DNA of 64,000 nucleotides from Cloacibacterium caeni (GTDB taxonomy: Bacteria > Bacteroidota > Bacteroidia > Flavobacteriales > Weeksellaceae). Made by a program: the position numbers and the translations under genes. Below, one piece after another: positions 24,195 through 33,089 of the stretch (position 1 is the stretch's first letter; every line of letters begins with the position of its first letter). The notes below the pieces were generated by a model that saw nothing but the letters and a program-made list of their open reading frames with translations, did no database searches and was not told where the DNA came from. The stretch spans positions 2,790,001 through 2,854,000 of the forward strand of contig NZ_OU015319.1 of NCBI RefSeq assembly GCF_907163125.1. Reading direction: 5' to 3'.

Positions 24195-24794
24195 TTATTT
24201 TTCTGTTTCGTCATCTAGAAGATGCCCGAAATATTCTTTTTTAGTTTTCAGATATTCTTTGCTGTTTTCATTGGCTTCCATCTGAAGTGGAATTCTTTTA
24301 TTGAGATGAATTTCACTGTTTTCTACGAATTTTATTTTATCAGGATTATTCGTTAGAAGATTGATTTCTTTTACGTCTAATAATTTTAAAATTTCAATTG
24401 CTACATTAAAATCTCTATCATCTGCAGGAAGACCTAATTGGAGATTCGCTTGAACGGTATCTAATCCTTTTTCTTGTAAAGCATAAGCTTTGAGCTTATT
24501 GATAATGCCAATATTTCTACCTTCTTGACGAAGATAAACGATGATGCCTCCGTTTTCTTGAATAAATTTCATGGCTGCATCTAATTGCTGACCGCATTCA
24601 CATTTTTTAGAATGGAAAACTTCTCCAGTAATACATTCTGAGTGAAAACGAACATTGATAGGTTTAGAAAAATCTGTGTTTTCTGCAACCAAAGCAATAT
24701 GAGGCATCCAGTCTTTTTCACTATCCGAAAAAGCCATTACTCTAAAGTTTCCAAAATCGGTAGGAACTAATGATTCTGCCTGTAATGTTATCAT
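24195..24794 (-). CDS. ribA: GTP cyclohydrolase II RibA
   Basis: Opens the imidazole ring of GTP, the first step of riboflavin synthesis. The zinc site is seen in FHSECITGEVFHSKKCECG (three cysteines). GGIIVYLRQEGRNIGIINKL gives the catalytic arginine/tyrosine region, and LLTNNPDKI the nucleotide-binding loop. At 199 residues it is the stand-alone form without the RibB (DHBP synthase) domain. It is the last gene of the long minus-strand operon-like run that begins with the flippase gene. Confidence 0.95.
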   Translation of the reverse strand: MITLQAESLVPTDFGNFRVMAFSDSEKDWMPHIALVAENTDFSKPINVRFHSECITGEVFHSKKCECGQQLDAAMKFIQENGGIIVYLRQEGRNIGIINKLKAYALQEKGLDTVQANLQLGLPADDRDFNVAIEILKLLDVKEINLLTNNPDKIKFVENSEIHLNKRIPLQMEANENSKEYLKTKKEYFGHLLDDETEK

Positions 24795-24819
24795 CTAATT
24801 TTTTATGTAAAGATAAGAT

Positions 24820-25272
24820 TTACTTAGATTCTGTACTATCGAAAGAATCTATAAGACTAATGTTTGTTTTGATTTTAGCCAAATATCTATTCAGTAATTC
24901 TAAATCGTCTTTTGGAAGACTTGTTTTTAAGGTCTGAATCGTTTTATAAGAATTGGTGTAATTTTTATAAGCCTTAGTTTGTTCCGCCTTGTTATTCTGT
25001 TTGATAGAATAAATGTAATCAGAAATATGCAGTTTCATTTTATAAATTTCTGCATTGAGTTTTTGATTTTTAAAAACTGGAAATTCTGTAAGCGTATTGG
25101 TGATTTCTGAGAGATAATTCACCCTTTCCATAGATTTATATGTCTGTTCAGAAAAACTAGTTTGGGTAGAATAACTCGAAAAACTATTAGACAAAGGAGA
25201 TAAATTTACTTTTTCTACCGAGCACGAAGTCAATAGAAGCAAGGCGAAAAGTAAATTTATTGTATTTCTCAT
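24820..25272 (-). CDS. Small lipoprotein of unknown function
   Basis: A 150-residue lipoprotein with a leader and lipobox LLLTSC (cysteine at about 17). The mature part is almost entirely alpha-helical and charged (TYKSMERVNYLSEITNTLTEF ... ), with no known domain visible. It starts 3 bases after the DUF4254 gene and ends 26 bases before ribA, so it is probably in the same transcript. Function unknown. Confidence 0.7.
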   Translation of the reverse strand: MRNTINLLFALLLLTSCSVEKVNLSPLSNSFSSYSTQTSFSEQTYKSMERVNYLSEITNTLTEFPVFKNQKLNAEIYKMKLHISDYIYSIKQNNKAEQTKAYKNYTNSYKTIQTLKTSLPKDDLELLNRYLAKIKTNISLIDSFDSTESK

Positions 25273-25274
25273 TT

Positions 25275-25886
25275 TTATGAATTAGATTTTTGATAAAGGA
25301 TAGGGTTAAGACTTTCGTCATTATACATTTTCATTTGTTTGTATACCTTCATCTTAACATCACCGTTTTCTATATCTAAAAGTAATTGATCAATCGCTTG
25401 GCTTAAATCTTTTTTCTGTTCTAGGAGTACATTGAGTTTTTCTGTACATTTTGCTCTATGTTCTTCTGTAGCAGATTCTCTAGTAGCTTCTTGGTTCATG
25501 TGATAAACTTTCAAAACGAGAATTGAAAATCTATCAATTGCCCAAGCTACTGTTTCTGTATTGATTTTAGCTTCTGGTTTAGGCGTAATATTTTGATATT
25601 TTTGAAAAAAATAACTGTCAATATATTCCACCAAATCAGTTCTTTTTTGGTTAGAAGCATCAATTCTTCTTTTCAATTGTAGTGCTTCTACCGGATCAAT
25701 ATTTTCGTCTCTAATGATATCTTCTAAATGCCATTGTACGGTATCTATCCAATTCTTAGTATACAAAAGATGTTCCAAACTGCCATTTTCGAATGGATTA
25801 TTGATAGGAAAGTCTACATTATCATGTAAATGATAATCTTCAACAGATTTGTTGAAGATATTCCAAGCGTGTGCGGTAAAAGACAT
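25275..25886 (-). CDS. DUF4254 family protein
   Basis: A 203-residue helical cytoplasmic protein of the DUF4254 family, found mainly in Bacteroidota. Typical stretches are FNKSVEDYHLHDNVDFP.NNPF, LEHLLYTKNWIDTVQWHLEDIIRD, and RIDASNQKRTDLVEYID. No enzymatic motif is known. It begins one base after tatA and is followed at once by a lipoprotein gene. The association with tatA and the EnvC-like gene suggests a cell-envelope setting but proves nothing. Confidence 0.85.
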   Translation of the reverse strand: MSFTAHAWNIFNKSVEDYHLHDNVDFPINNPFENGSLEHLLYTKNWIDTVQWHLEDIIRDENIDPVEALQLKRRIDASNQKRTDLVEYIDSYFFQKYQNITPKPEAKINTETVAWAIDRFSILVLKVYHMNQEATRESATEEHRAKCTEKLNVLLEQKKDLSQAIDQLLLDIENGDVKMKVYKQMKMYNDESLNPILYQKSNS

Positions 25887-25887
25887 G

Positions 25888-26082
25888 TTAAGAAGGATTT
25901 TGAGATTTATCTTCTGGTTTTTTTTCGTCTTCTTTTACAGCGTCTTTAAATTCTTTAATTCCGCTACCAACTCCTCTCATTAATTCAGGAATTTTTTTAC
26001 CTCCGAAAAGTAATAAAAGTACGATAGCAACAATTAGGATATGCTGCCAAGAAAGTGATAGTATAATAATTGGTGAAATCAT
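25888..26082 (-). CDS. tatA: Twin-arginine translocase subunit TatA/E
   Basis: A 64-residue protein with one N-terminal membrane helix ([15 protein letters not shown]), the conserved [12 protein letters not shown] hinge and amphipathic helix, and a charged tail ([15 protein letters not shown]). This is the TatA/TatE pore-forming component for export of folded proteins. TatC is not in the window. It sits between the EnvC-like and DUF4254 genes in one direction. Confidence 0.93.
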   Translation of the reverse strand: MISPIIILSLSWQHILIVAIVLLLLFGGKKIPELMRGVGSGIKEFKDAVKEDEKKPEDKSQNPS

Positions 26083-26113
26083 TTTTGAAAATTTTTACAA
26101 AGGTAAGGATTTT

Positions 26114-27655
26114 TTAATACGAAACCCAATCTAATGGATTAACTGGATTGGCTCCATTCCAAATTTGAAAATCGAGTGCAAAATTTCCATCAAAATCAGT
26201 TCCGATGCTTCCAATGGTGGTTCCTGCAGAGACTTGTTGGTTTTTGGCAACGTTTACATTGTCCAAGTTTCCATAGATGCTGAAGTAGTCTCCATGTTTA
26301 ACCAATACAGTTTTTGCGCCACCACTTACCAAAATGTTGCTCACAACACCTGGGAATACACATCTTGCTCTCGTTCCGTTTGGAACTACCACTTTTATTC
26401 CGTTATTTTCAATAGTAATTCCTTTGAAAACTGGGTGCGGTTGTCTGCCAAATCGTTCGGTAACCTGACCAGAAGGAACAGGGAAAGACATTTTTCCTTT
26501 ATTTGCTGCGAAGTTACTTCCTGCGGTAATTGCTCCCACTCCGAAGTCTTTCATTTTTTTCTCTTCTACAGCTGCTTTTTCTTTATCTGTTTTATCTGCT
26601 AATGCTTTTGATGCATTTCTAGCTTCATCAGCTTTTGCTTTGGCAGCATTTGCTTTTTCTTCAGACTCTTTTTTCTCTTTTTCTGCTTTTGCTATTTTTT
26701 CGGCATCATTTTTTTCTTTGGCAACTCTTTCTGCTTCTGCTTTTTCACGGGCAAGTTTTGTGGCTTTTCTTTCCTCTTCTTCTGCTTTTTTCTTCGCAAG
26801 AGCAAGAGCATCAGCTTTCGCTTTATTCTCAGCGTCTATTTTTGCTTTTTCTTTTTCAGCTGCAATTTTTGCTAGTCTTATTCTTTCTGCTTCTGCTTTT
26901 TTATCTGCTTCAGCTTTAGCTTTGGCCGCTTTTATCTCTTCATTGATGAGATTTCTGATGGCATTTTCTACCTTTTTATTCTCGGCTTGTTTAGTCCTAA
27001 GTTCTCCTACCAGTTTTGCCTCGTTTTTCTTAAATTCTTCTAGAAGTACTTCTTTTTGTTTTCTTTCTACTTGAATTACAGCGAGTTCTTGTTTTTGCTT
27101 ATTAAGAAGGTTTTCTTTTTCTTTTACAGATTTTTGCTTTAAACCGATTGATTTTTTGATTTGAGTAGCTTTTTGATTAATCTCAGCTGCTTTTTTATCT
27201 TGATATTCTCCGTATTGCTTGATGTATTGAACTCTTCTCAATGCTTCTCCTAAATCTCTGGAAGAAAGAATGAAAGTAACTTTGTTTTGAACACCTTTGT
27301 TCTTGTATGCTTTTACAAGAATATCAGCATATTCTTTACGAAGAACTTTCAGTTCACGGTTAAGTTTATTGATTTCTAACTGACGGAGATAGATGTCATC
27401 TTCTATGAATCTTTTCTCTTTCTGAGTGTTATTATAAACTTTTTCTCGGAGCGCAATTTTTTTATTGACATCATTAAGGTAAGCAAGAGATAATTTTGCT
27501 TCTCCTCTAGCTTTGGCAAGAGTAGCATTAATGGCAGCAATTTGTTTTTTTAGCTCTGAATTTTGTTTTTGCAGTTGTTCTTTTCTTCCTTGTTGAGAAA
27601 AGAAAATGCTAAAGGCTAGTAATCCTAATAATAAACTCAGTTTCTTATGCATCAT
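26114..27655 (-). CDS. EnvC-like murein hydrolase activator
   Basis: A 513-residue periplasmic protein with a signal peptide (LSLLLGLLAFSIFFS-Q), two coiled-coil regions (about 20-250, and an alanine/lysine/glutamate-rich stretch at about 240-370) and a C-terminal LytM/M23 domain. The metallopeptidase residues appear lost: FKGITIENNGI lacks the usual HxxxD aspartate, YGNL stands where YxHL is expected, and ALDFQIW where LHFEV is expected. This is the state of EnvC and related proteins, which activate amidases at the division site. The long low-complexity coil is unusual in length. It overlaps the preceding DUF4292 gene by 4 bases. Confidence 0.88.
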   Translation of the reverse strand: MMHKKLSLLLGLLAFSIFFSQQGRKEQLQKQNSELKKQIAAINATLAKARGEAKLSLAYLNDVNKKIALREKVYNNTQKEKRFIEDDIYLRQLEINKLNRELKVLRKEYADILVKAYKNKGVQNKVTFILSSRDLGEALRRVQYIKQYGEYQDKKAAEINQKATQIKKSIGLKQKSVKEKENLLNKQKQELAVIQVERKQKEVLLEEFKKNEAKLVGELRTKQAENKKVENAIRNLINEEIKAAKAKAEADKKAEAERIRLAKIAAEKEKAKIDAENKAKADALALAKKKAEEEERKATKLAREKAEAERVAKEKNDAEKIAKAEKEKKESEEKANAAKAKADEARNASKALADKTDKEKAAVEEKKMKDFGVGAITAGSNFAANKGKMSFPVPSGQVTERFGRQPHPVFKGITIENNGIKVVVPNGTRARCVFPGVVSNILVSGGAKTVLVKHGDYFSIYGNLDNVNVAKNQQVSAGTTIGSIGTDFDGNFALDFQIWNGANPVNPLDWVSY

Positions 27656-28446
27656 TTAATTTCTGTCTTTGTATAATTAGTAGGAATGGAAAAAGGAGTT
27701 TCCATCTTCAAAAATTCAAATTTCGTATTTTCTATTAAAATTTGGTCTGTTTTCTGTGCTTTTATAATTATTTTAACACTTTTTGGGAGTTTTTGTGAAC
27801 CTAAAATTTCATAATCATTATAGCTCACTTCTAGGCTATTATTGTTTTTAATATCTTGTAAAAATACCTTTTTCAAAGTCAATTCAGGAGTATATTCTAG
27901 TGAAGTTTTGTATTCACTGGTTTTGCCATTTACCGTGATAATTTGGTTTTTAGCAGAATTCAGCAAATAACCATTTTCATTTTGCAAGAAAGTATAATCT
28001 TTTTCATTGACAGGAATAAAGGTTTTACCCAAAAGTAAATTTTGTAAAGCTCTGTAATCTATGAAATTAACTTTCAAAAGATTGTTGATATAGTCAAAAT
28101 TAGAATCAATATACGTCTTATTTATCTTTTCGTAGGCTTTGATTCCAGCAGGAGTAATATTGGCTCTTGCTTGAGACATAAAAAGGAATGAGAAATTTGC
28201 CCAAATTTTTTGGTCATTTTCTATGTAAAATGTTCCATCAATAGTTGGGATAAATCTGTCTGTCTCCGCATTTACTTTGCTGGTGATTTTTAAACTCTCA
28301 AAAGCATCTTTTTTAGTAATTGTTTCGAAAAAAGCTTTATTAGAACTTACATTTTCTGCAGGAGCAGGAGCTTGTTCTACGGTTTTTCTAGCTTTACAAG
28401 ATAATAAAGCTAATGATGAAATAAGGATAAGTATATAATTTTTCAT
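27652..28446 (-). CDS. DUF4292 lipoprotein
   Basis: A 264-residue lipoprotein: leader MKNYILILISSLALLSC with the lipidated cysteine at 17. The mature part is beta-rich with DRFIPTIDGTFYIENDQKIWANF, FLFMSQARANITPAGIKAYEKI and YRALQNLLLGK, the pattern of the DUF4292 family, whose fold resembles outer-membrane lipoprotein carriers (LolA/LolB-like). A role in envelope assembly is likely but not shown. Its last 4 bases overlap the EnvC-like gene, so the two are translated together. Confidence 0.85.
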   Translation of the reverse strand: MKNYILILISSLALLSCKARKTVEQAPAPAENVSSNKAFFETITKKDAFESLKITSKVNAETDRFIPTIDGTFYIENDQKIWANFSFLFMSQARANITPAGIKAYEKINKTYIDSNFDYINNLLKVNFIDYRALQNLLLGKTFIPVNEKDYTFLQNENGYLLNSAKNQIITVNGKTSEYKTSLEYTPELTLKKVFLQDIKNNNSLEVSYNDYEILGSQKLPKSVKIIIKAQKTDQILIENTKFEFLKMETPFSIPTNYTKTEIK

Positions 28447-28497
28447 ATTTTATGATTGTAAATGTTACTTGTGGAAGAACATTACAATTTTAACGCC

Positions 28498-28525
28498 AAA
28501 CCACACAAAATGTTTTGTGTGGTTT
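28498..28525. terminator. Long perfect hairpin, possible terminator or attenuator
   Basis: AAACCACACAAAA (28498-28510) pairs over all 13 bases with TTTTGTGTGGTTT (28513-28525). It lies between the nucleotidyltransferase and DUF4292 genes. The T run on the minus strand is short, so it may reduce rather than stop transcription. Confidence 0.55.
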
Positions 28526-28550
28526 AGTTAATTTATTGATTTATAGTGGA

Positions 28551-29576
28551 TTAATCATTTCCTTTTGATAAGAAATCTAACACCGAATAATCTCCTAAGG
28601 AAATTTCTCTAGAAACACCAAAGTACTGTGCGTGACTTCCAATCATAGAGTTGCTTAAATTACCATGATTGATGACCGTTTTCTCTTGAATCAAAGAATT
28701 TTCTATATTAGAATTCTCTACGCAAGTTCCGTTTCCTAAAGAAACATAAGGCCCGATTTTAGAATTTTTAATTTTTACATTTTCCCCTATAAAACATGGC
28801 GGAATGATAAGACTGTTTTCTATTTCTGCTGATGCTGGGAAATTTGCAAATGTTTCTTTTTCGTATTGAAGGATTTTACCATTGGTTTCTACGGTAGCAT
28901 TTTTATTTCCACAATCCATCCAATCATCTACTTTTCCTAGAGAGAATTTTGCTCCTTTTTGGCGAAGGTTTTCTAATGCAGTAGTAAGTTGATATTCACC
29001 ACCTTGTTTTATATCATTTTCCATAATATAATTAATTTCATTCATTAGATTCTCTGCAGATTTGAAATAATAAATTCCAATAATAGCCAAGTCTGAAACG
29101 AAAGTTTGTGGTTTTTCTACAAAATCTGTGATGAAACCATAATCATCTAATTTTACAACACCAAAAGCAGATGGATCAGCTACTTTTTTAACCCAAATTA
29201 CCCCATCAGAATTGGTGTCTAATTTAAAATCAGCACGGAAAAGGGTATCAGCAAATGCTACGACTACGTCTCCTTGCATTGATTGTTCTGCACATTTTAT
29301 AGCGTGAGCTGTTCCTAGAGGTTCGTCTTGCGTATAAACGCTTCCTTTTGCTCCTAGTTTTTCTGCAATTTCTATCAAAGATTGTTCAACTTCTGGTCCG
29401 AAATCTCCTATGATAAATGCTATTTCATCTATGTTTTCACCAGCTACTTTTGCTATATCTTCTACTAATCTTTGAACAATTGGTTTTCCTGCAATAGGAA
29501 TTAATGGTTTAGGAACGGTAAGTGTATGTGGTCTTAATCTAGAACCACGTCCTGCCATTGGAACTATAATTTTCAT
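28551..29576 (-). CDS. Sugar-phosphate nucleotidyltransferase
   Basis: A 341-residue enzyme that activates a sugar phosphate with an NTP. The Rossmann-like N-terminal domain has the signature IVPMAGRGSRLRPHTLTVPK (G-x-G-x-R-x7-P-K), the Mg-binding FADTLF, and FVEKP. The last 100 residues show the hexad periodicity of a left-handed beta-helix (SLIIPPCFIGENVKIKNSKI). This matches the RmlA/GCD1/GlmU-like group in Bacteroidota; the sugar cannot be decided. Its neighbour upstream is dut and then a flippase, which suggests cell-surface polysaccharide work. Confidence 0.88.
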   Translation of the reverse strand: MKIIVPMAGRGSRLRPHTLTVPKPLIPIAGKPIVQRLVEDIAKVAGENIDEIAFIIGDFGPEVEQSLIEIAEKLGAKGSVYTQDEPLGTAHAIKCAEQSMQGDVVVAFADTLFRADFKLDTNSDGVIWVKKVADPSAFGVVKLDDYGFITDFVEKPQTFVSDLAIIGIYYFKSAENLMNEINYIMENDIKQGGEYQLTTALENLRQKGAKFSLGKVDDWMDCGNKNATVETNGKILQYEKETFANFPASAEIENSLIIPPCFIGENVKIKNSKIGPYVSLGNGTCVENSNIENSLIQEKTVINHGNLSNSMIGSHAQYFGVSREISLGDYSVLDFLSKGND

Positions 29577-29613
29577 AGTCTATTGAATTTAAATTTATTT
29601 GTGTTTTTAATTG

Positions 29614-30054
29614 TTATTTTTTTGCGACTCCTGAACTGCCAAAACCACCTTCTCCGCGTTCTGTTTCTTCTAAAGTGTTTACTTCTTCCCAAGTTGCGGT
29701 TTCGTGTTTAGCAATAATCATTTGAGCGATTCTGTCACCGTCATTGATGGTAAATTCTTCGGCCGATAAATTTACTAAAATTACTCCAATTTCTCCACGA
29801 TAATCAGCGTCTATTGTTCCTGGGGTATTCAGAACCGTAATTCCGTTTTTTAGGGCAAGACCACTTCTAGGTCTTACTTGTGCTTCGTAACCTTCTGGTA
29901 GTGAAATGAATAAACCTGTACTGATTAATCTTCTCTCTAAAGATTTCAGCGTGATGGGTTCAGAAATATTAGCATATAAATCCATTCCTGCAGAAAATGC
30001 AGTTTGGTATTTTGGTAAAGCGTGTTTTGATTTGTTGATTACTTTTATGGTCAT
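29614..30054 (-). CDS. dut: dUTP diphosphatase Dut
   Basis: Trimeric dUTPase that hydrolyses dUTP to dUMP. All five motifs are present in 146 residues: [36 protein letters not shown] with the catalytic aspartate and tyrosine, GDRIAQMII, and the C-terminal arm [10 protein letters not shown]. It overlaps the flippase stop by 4 bases (ATGA type), so the two are translationally coupled. Confidence 0.96.
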   Translation of the reverse strand: MTIKVINKSKHALPKYQTAFSAGMDLYANISEPITLKSLERRLISTGLFISLPEGYEAQVRPRSGLALKNGITVLNTPGTIDADYRGEIGVILVNLSAEEFTINDGDRIAQMIIAKHETATWEEVNTLEETERGEGGFGSSGVAKK

Positions 30055-31526
30055 CTTTTTAAAATTCTTTTGATAATGGCTTGTTCCTTAAAGGCTACAA
30101 AACCGATGAATAATGCTAAAAATAAGTTTCCTACAATATAATTGGTTCTAAAATAGTAAAACGAAATCATAGAAAGTGAAACCGAAATGACGAGATAAAG
30201 GATTACTTTTCCCGTGTTATAAGGAATAGGATATTTTATTCTTCCCCAAATGTAGGAAATTACCATCATACTCGTAAACGTTACTAATGCAGCAGTTGCA
30301 CTTGCCCAATATCCATATTCTGGAATAAAAAGAACGTTAATGAGCACTGTAATTGCTGCTCCGATGATAGAAATATATAAACCAACTCTAGTTTGGTCTG
30401 AAAGTTTGTACCAAATAGAAAGGTTAAGGTAAATCCCTAAAAATAAAGCACCTAACATCACCATCGGAATAATTTCTATGCCTTCGTAGTAAAGTGGATT
30501 TCTCAAATATTTTTCTGAAATCCATTGAAGATTGACCATCAATCCCATGTAAATCAAGCAATTACAAATTACAAAAACGTCCATTAAAACTGCATAGGTT
30601 TTATGATTGTTTTTATCTTTGAAACTGCTGAAAAAATAAGGCTCAATGCCTAATTGATAAGCTTGTCTGAAAACCGTAATAAAAGTGGCGATTTTGTAAA
30701 CAGCGCCATAAACTCCAATCTGATGGCGCGCTTCTTTATCAGGAAGTAAGTATTTAAGAAATTGTCTGTCAAGCGTTTGATTTACAATTCCAGCCAACCC
30801 TGCAATCATTACTGGCCACGAATAATTCATAATTCTTTTCCAAAGTTGAAAATCAAATTTTTTGATGCTGAAATTCACAAATTCTTTGCCTACAATCGCT
30901 AAAGTGACAATACTTTGAACCAAATTAGCAATAAAAACGTAACCTACCCCAATTTCTGGATTGTATTTTAGCCCAAGAATTCCCTGTGGAAATTTAGGCA
31001 ACCATTTGATGAAAAATACCACTAAAAAAAAGTAAACCAATGAACCGATTACTTTAGAAAGCATATATTGAATAGGTCTTCCTTCTAATCTTAAAACTGC
31101 TGAAGGAATAGTAGAAAACGCATCAAAAGATAAAATAAATAAGAAAATGACCAAAAAATTCACTTGGTCTGGCGTTTCAAAAGCGTTCGCTAATTCTTGC
31201 CTGAAAACATAACCTAAAATCAAATAAATGAACCCTACCGAAAGAATGCTAAGTGCAGTAGTAGAAATTAAGGTTTTTTTGTCAATATCATCTTCTTGCG
31301 CAAAACGAAAGAATGAAGTTTCCATTCCGTGCGTTAAAAAAACCGTAATAACTCCAGCAATAGAGTACCAATCTACAAATGGTGAAGATGCAGCTGGCCC
31401 AAATGCTCGTGTAACGATAGGAGCGATAAGAAAAGGAAAAATCCTTACTAATACTGAACTTAAACCATAAATGGCGGTTTGTCCAAATAGTTTTTTATAC
31501 AATTTTTTAGCGTTTTTAGAATGCAA
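30051..31526 (-). CDS. Polysaccharide flippase (MOP superfamily)
   Basis: A multispanning inner-membrane protein of 491 residues with about 12-14 hydrophobic helices, beginning [20 protein letters not shown], the usual opening of the oligosaccharide flippase (Wzx/MurJ-like) family. [13 protein letters not shown] and EPYFFSSF are further family-like stretches. It should flip lipid-linked oligosaccharides. The cargo is not known; it is followed by dut and the sugar nucleotidyltransferase gene. It is the first gene of the minus-strand run that ends with ribA. Confidence 0.88.
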   Translation of the reverse strand: MHSKNAKKLYKKLFGQTAIYGLSSVLVRIFPFLIAPIVTRAFGPAASSPFVDWYSIAGVITVFLTHGMETSFFRFAQEDDIDKKTLISTTALSILSVGFIYLILGYVFRQELANAFETPDQVNFLVIFLFILSFDAFSTIPSAVLRLEGRPIQYMLSKVIGSLVYFFLVVFFIKWLPKFPQGILGLKYNPEIGVGYVFIANLVQSIVTLAIVGKEFVNFSIKKFDFQLWKRIMNYSWPVMIAGLAGIVNQTLDRQFLKYLLPDKEARHQIGVYGAVYKIATFITVFRQAYQLGIEPYFFSSFKDKNNHKTYAVLMDVFVICNCLIYMGLMVNLQWISEKYLRNPLYYEGIEIIPMVMLGALFLGIYLNLSIWYKLSDQTRVGLYISIIGAAITVLINVLFIPEYGYWASATAALVTFTSMMVISYIWGRIKYPIPYNTGKVILYLVISVSLSMISFYYFRTNYIVGNLFLALFIGFVAFKEQAIIKRILKR

Positions 31527-31538
31527 AAATAACTATAA

Positions 31539-31566
31539 GATTTGGGATTTGGGATTTTAGATTTAC
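31539..31566. repeat. Heptamer array GATTTNN x4
   Basis: Four 7-base units in a row, GATTTGG, GATTTGG, GATTTTA, GATTTAC, directly upstream of the flippase start on the other strand. Only a weak inverted partner (AAATCTAAAA at about 31659) is seen before pyrC. Confidence 0.65.
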
Positions 31567-31623
31567 GAATTTTTCATAAACCTTAGAATTGAACTTTTAC
31601 ACTTTCACAAAAACCTAAATTTC

Positions 31624-31655
31624 TTTGGCTTTACTCAAAAGTTAAATTAAATTTG
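31624..31655 (+). promoter_or_regulatory. Promoter of pyrC
   Basis: TTTG (31624-31627), 20 bases, then TAAATTTG (31648-31655) matches the Bacteroidota sigma-ABfr promoter TTTG-N19/20-TAnnTTTG. The dihydroorotase ATG follows 18 bases later, leaving a very short leader, which is usual in this group. Confidence 0.7.
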
Positions 31656-31673
31656 TAAAAATCTAAAAGTAAA

Positions 31674-33008
31674 ATGAAAACCCTAATCAAAAACGCTCAA
31701 ATCGTAAACGAAGGAAAGATTTTTAAATCTGATGTATTGATTGAAAATGATTTGATAGCAAAAATTTCCTCAACTATTTCCGAAGAAAATGTAGATAAAA
31801 TCATTAACGCTGAAGGAAAATTCCTAATTCCTGGAGTAATTGATGATCAAGTGCATTTTCGTGAACCGGGATTAACGCACAAAGGCGATATAGAAAGCGA
31901 ATCAAAAGCTGCAATTGCTGGTGGAGTAACCAGTTTTATAGAACAACCGAACACCGTTCCCAATGCGGTAACGCAAGAACTTTTAGAAGAAAAATACAAA
32001 ATTGCTTCGGATAAATCTTACGCCAATTATTCTTTTTCGATGGGCGGAACCAATGATAATTTAGAAGAAATTCTAAAGACCAATCCAAGAAATGTAGCGG
32101 CCATTAAACTTTTTCTAGGTTCTTCCACAGGAAATATGTTGGTAGATAATCCCGAAATTTTGGAAGAAATCTTCTCTAAAGTAAAAATGCCGATTTGTGT
32201 GCATTGTGAAGACGAAGCGACCATCAGAAAAAATACAGAAATCTATAAAGAACAATACGGAGAAGATATTCCTGTGAAATTTCATCACTTAATTAGAAGC
32301 GAAGAAGCGTGTTATCTTTCAAGTTCAAAAGCAATAGAACTCGCCAAAAAAACTGGCGCGAGATTGCATGTTTATCATCTTTCTACCGCAAAAGAAATGG
32401 AGCTTTTCCGAAATGATATTCCGTTAAAAGAAAAAAAAATCACCGCTGAAGTTTGTGTGCATCACCTTCATTTTACCAACGAAGATTATGAAACCAAAGG
32501 TTCTCTCATCAAATGGAATCCTGCTGTAAAAACAGAAACGGATAAAAATGGACTTTGGGAAGCACTTTTAGATGATAGAATTGATATTATTGCAACCGAT
32601 CATGCTCCGCATACTTTGGAAGAAAAATCCAACAAATATTTAAAATGTCCTTCTGGTGCGCCTTTGGTTCAATATTCTTTGTCTGTTATGTTTGAATATT
32701 TCAAAAAAGGCAAGATTTCTTTAGAAAAAGTAGTTGAAAAAATGTGTCATAACCCTGCTATTTTATTCGAAATTGAAAAAAGAGGTTATGTGAAAGAAGG
32801 GTACAAAGCAGATTTGGTAATCATTAATCCAAATGCAGAAATTACAGTTTCTAAAGAAAATATCCTCTCAAAATGTGGTTGGAGTCCACTAGAAAACGAG
32901 ACTTTTCATTCAGAAATTACACATACTTTCGTGAATGGTTTTCTGGCTTATGAAAATGGTAAAGTTTCTCCTGAAAAACACGGAGAAAGATTGCTTTTTG
33001 AAAGATAA
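31674..33008 (+). CDS. pyrC: Dihydroorotase (class I-type)
   Basis: Cyclic amidohydrolase of pyrimidine synthesis, closing carbamoyl-aspartate to dihydroorotate. It has 444 residues with DDQVHFREPGLTHKGDIESE at the first metal site, VAAIKLFLGSSTGNML (carbamylated lysine), ICVHCEDE and RLHVYHLSTAKE (metal histidines), and IIATDHAPHT (catalytic aspartate). In the first motif the usual H-x-H is Q59-x-H61. From memory the Porphyromonas dihydroorotase of known structure has the same QVH, so this is a feature of the Bacteroidota subgroup, not a defect. The gene stands alone. Confidence 0.9.
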   Translation: MKTLIKNAQIVNEGKIFKSDVLIENDLIAKISSTISEENVDKIINAEGKFLIPGVIDDQVHFREPGLTHKGDIESESKAAIAGGVTSFIEQPNTVPNAVTQELLEEKYKIASDKSYANYSFSMGGTNDNLEEILKTNPRNVAAIKLFLGSSTGNMLVDNPEILEEIFSKVKMPICVHCEDEATIRKNTEIYKEQYGEDIPVKFHHLIRSEEACYLSSSKAIELAKKTGARLHVYHLSTAKEMELFRNDIPLKEKKITAEVCVHHLHFTNEDYETKGSLIKWNPAVKTETDKNGLWEALLDDRIDIIATDHAPHTLEEKSNKYLKCPSGAPLVQYSLSVMFEYFKKGKISLEKVVEKMCHNPAILFEIEKRGYVKEGYKADLVIINPNAEITVSKENILSKCGWSPLENETFHSEITHTFVNGFLAYENGKVSPEKHGERLLFER

Positions 33009-33089
33009 AATCATTCCTTTTCAAAAAATCTGAATATTTAAGAAACATTTTTGCATTTTTTGCGTCTAATAGAAAAAAATTAATTCAAT

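Noticed and set aside
26635-27074. Long open frames on the plus strand opposite the EnvC-like gene
   Set aside because: They mirror the lysine/alanine/glutamate-rich coiled coil; the translated sequences are leucine/phenylalanine or serine/phenylalanine low complexity without start context.
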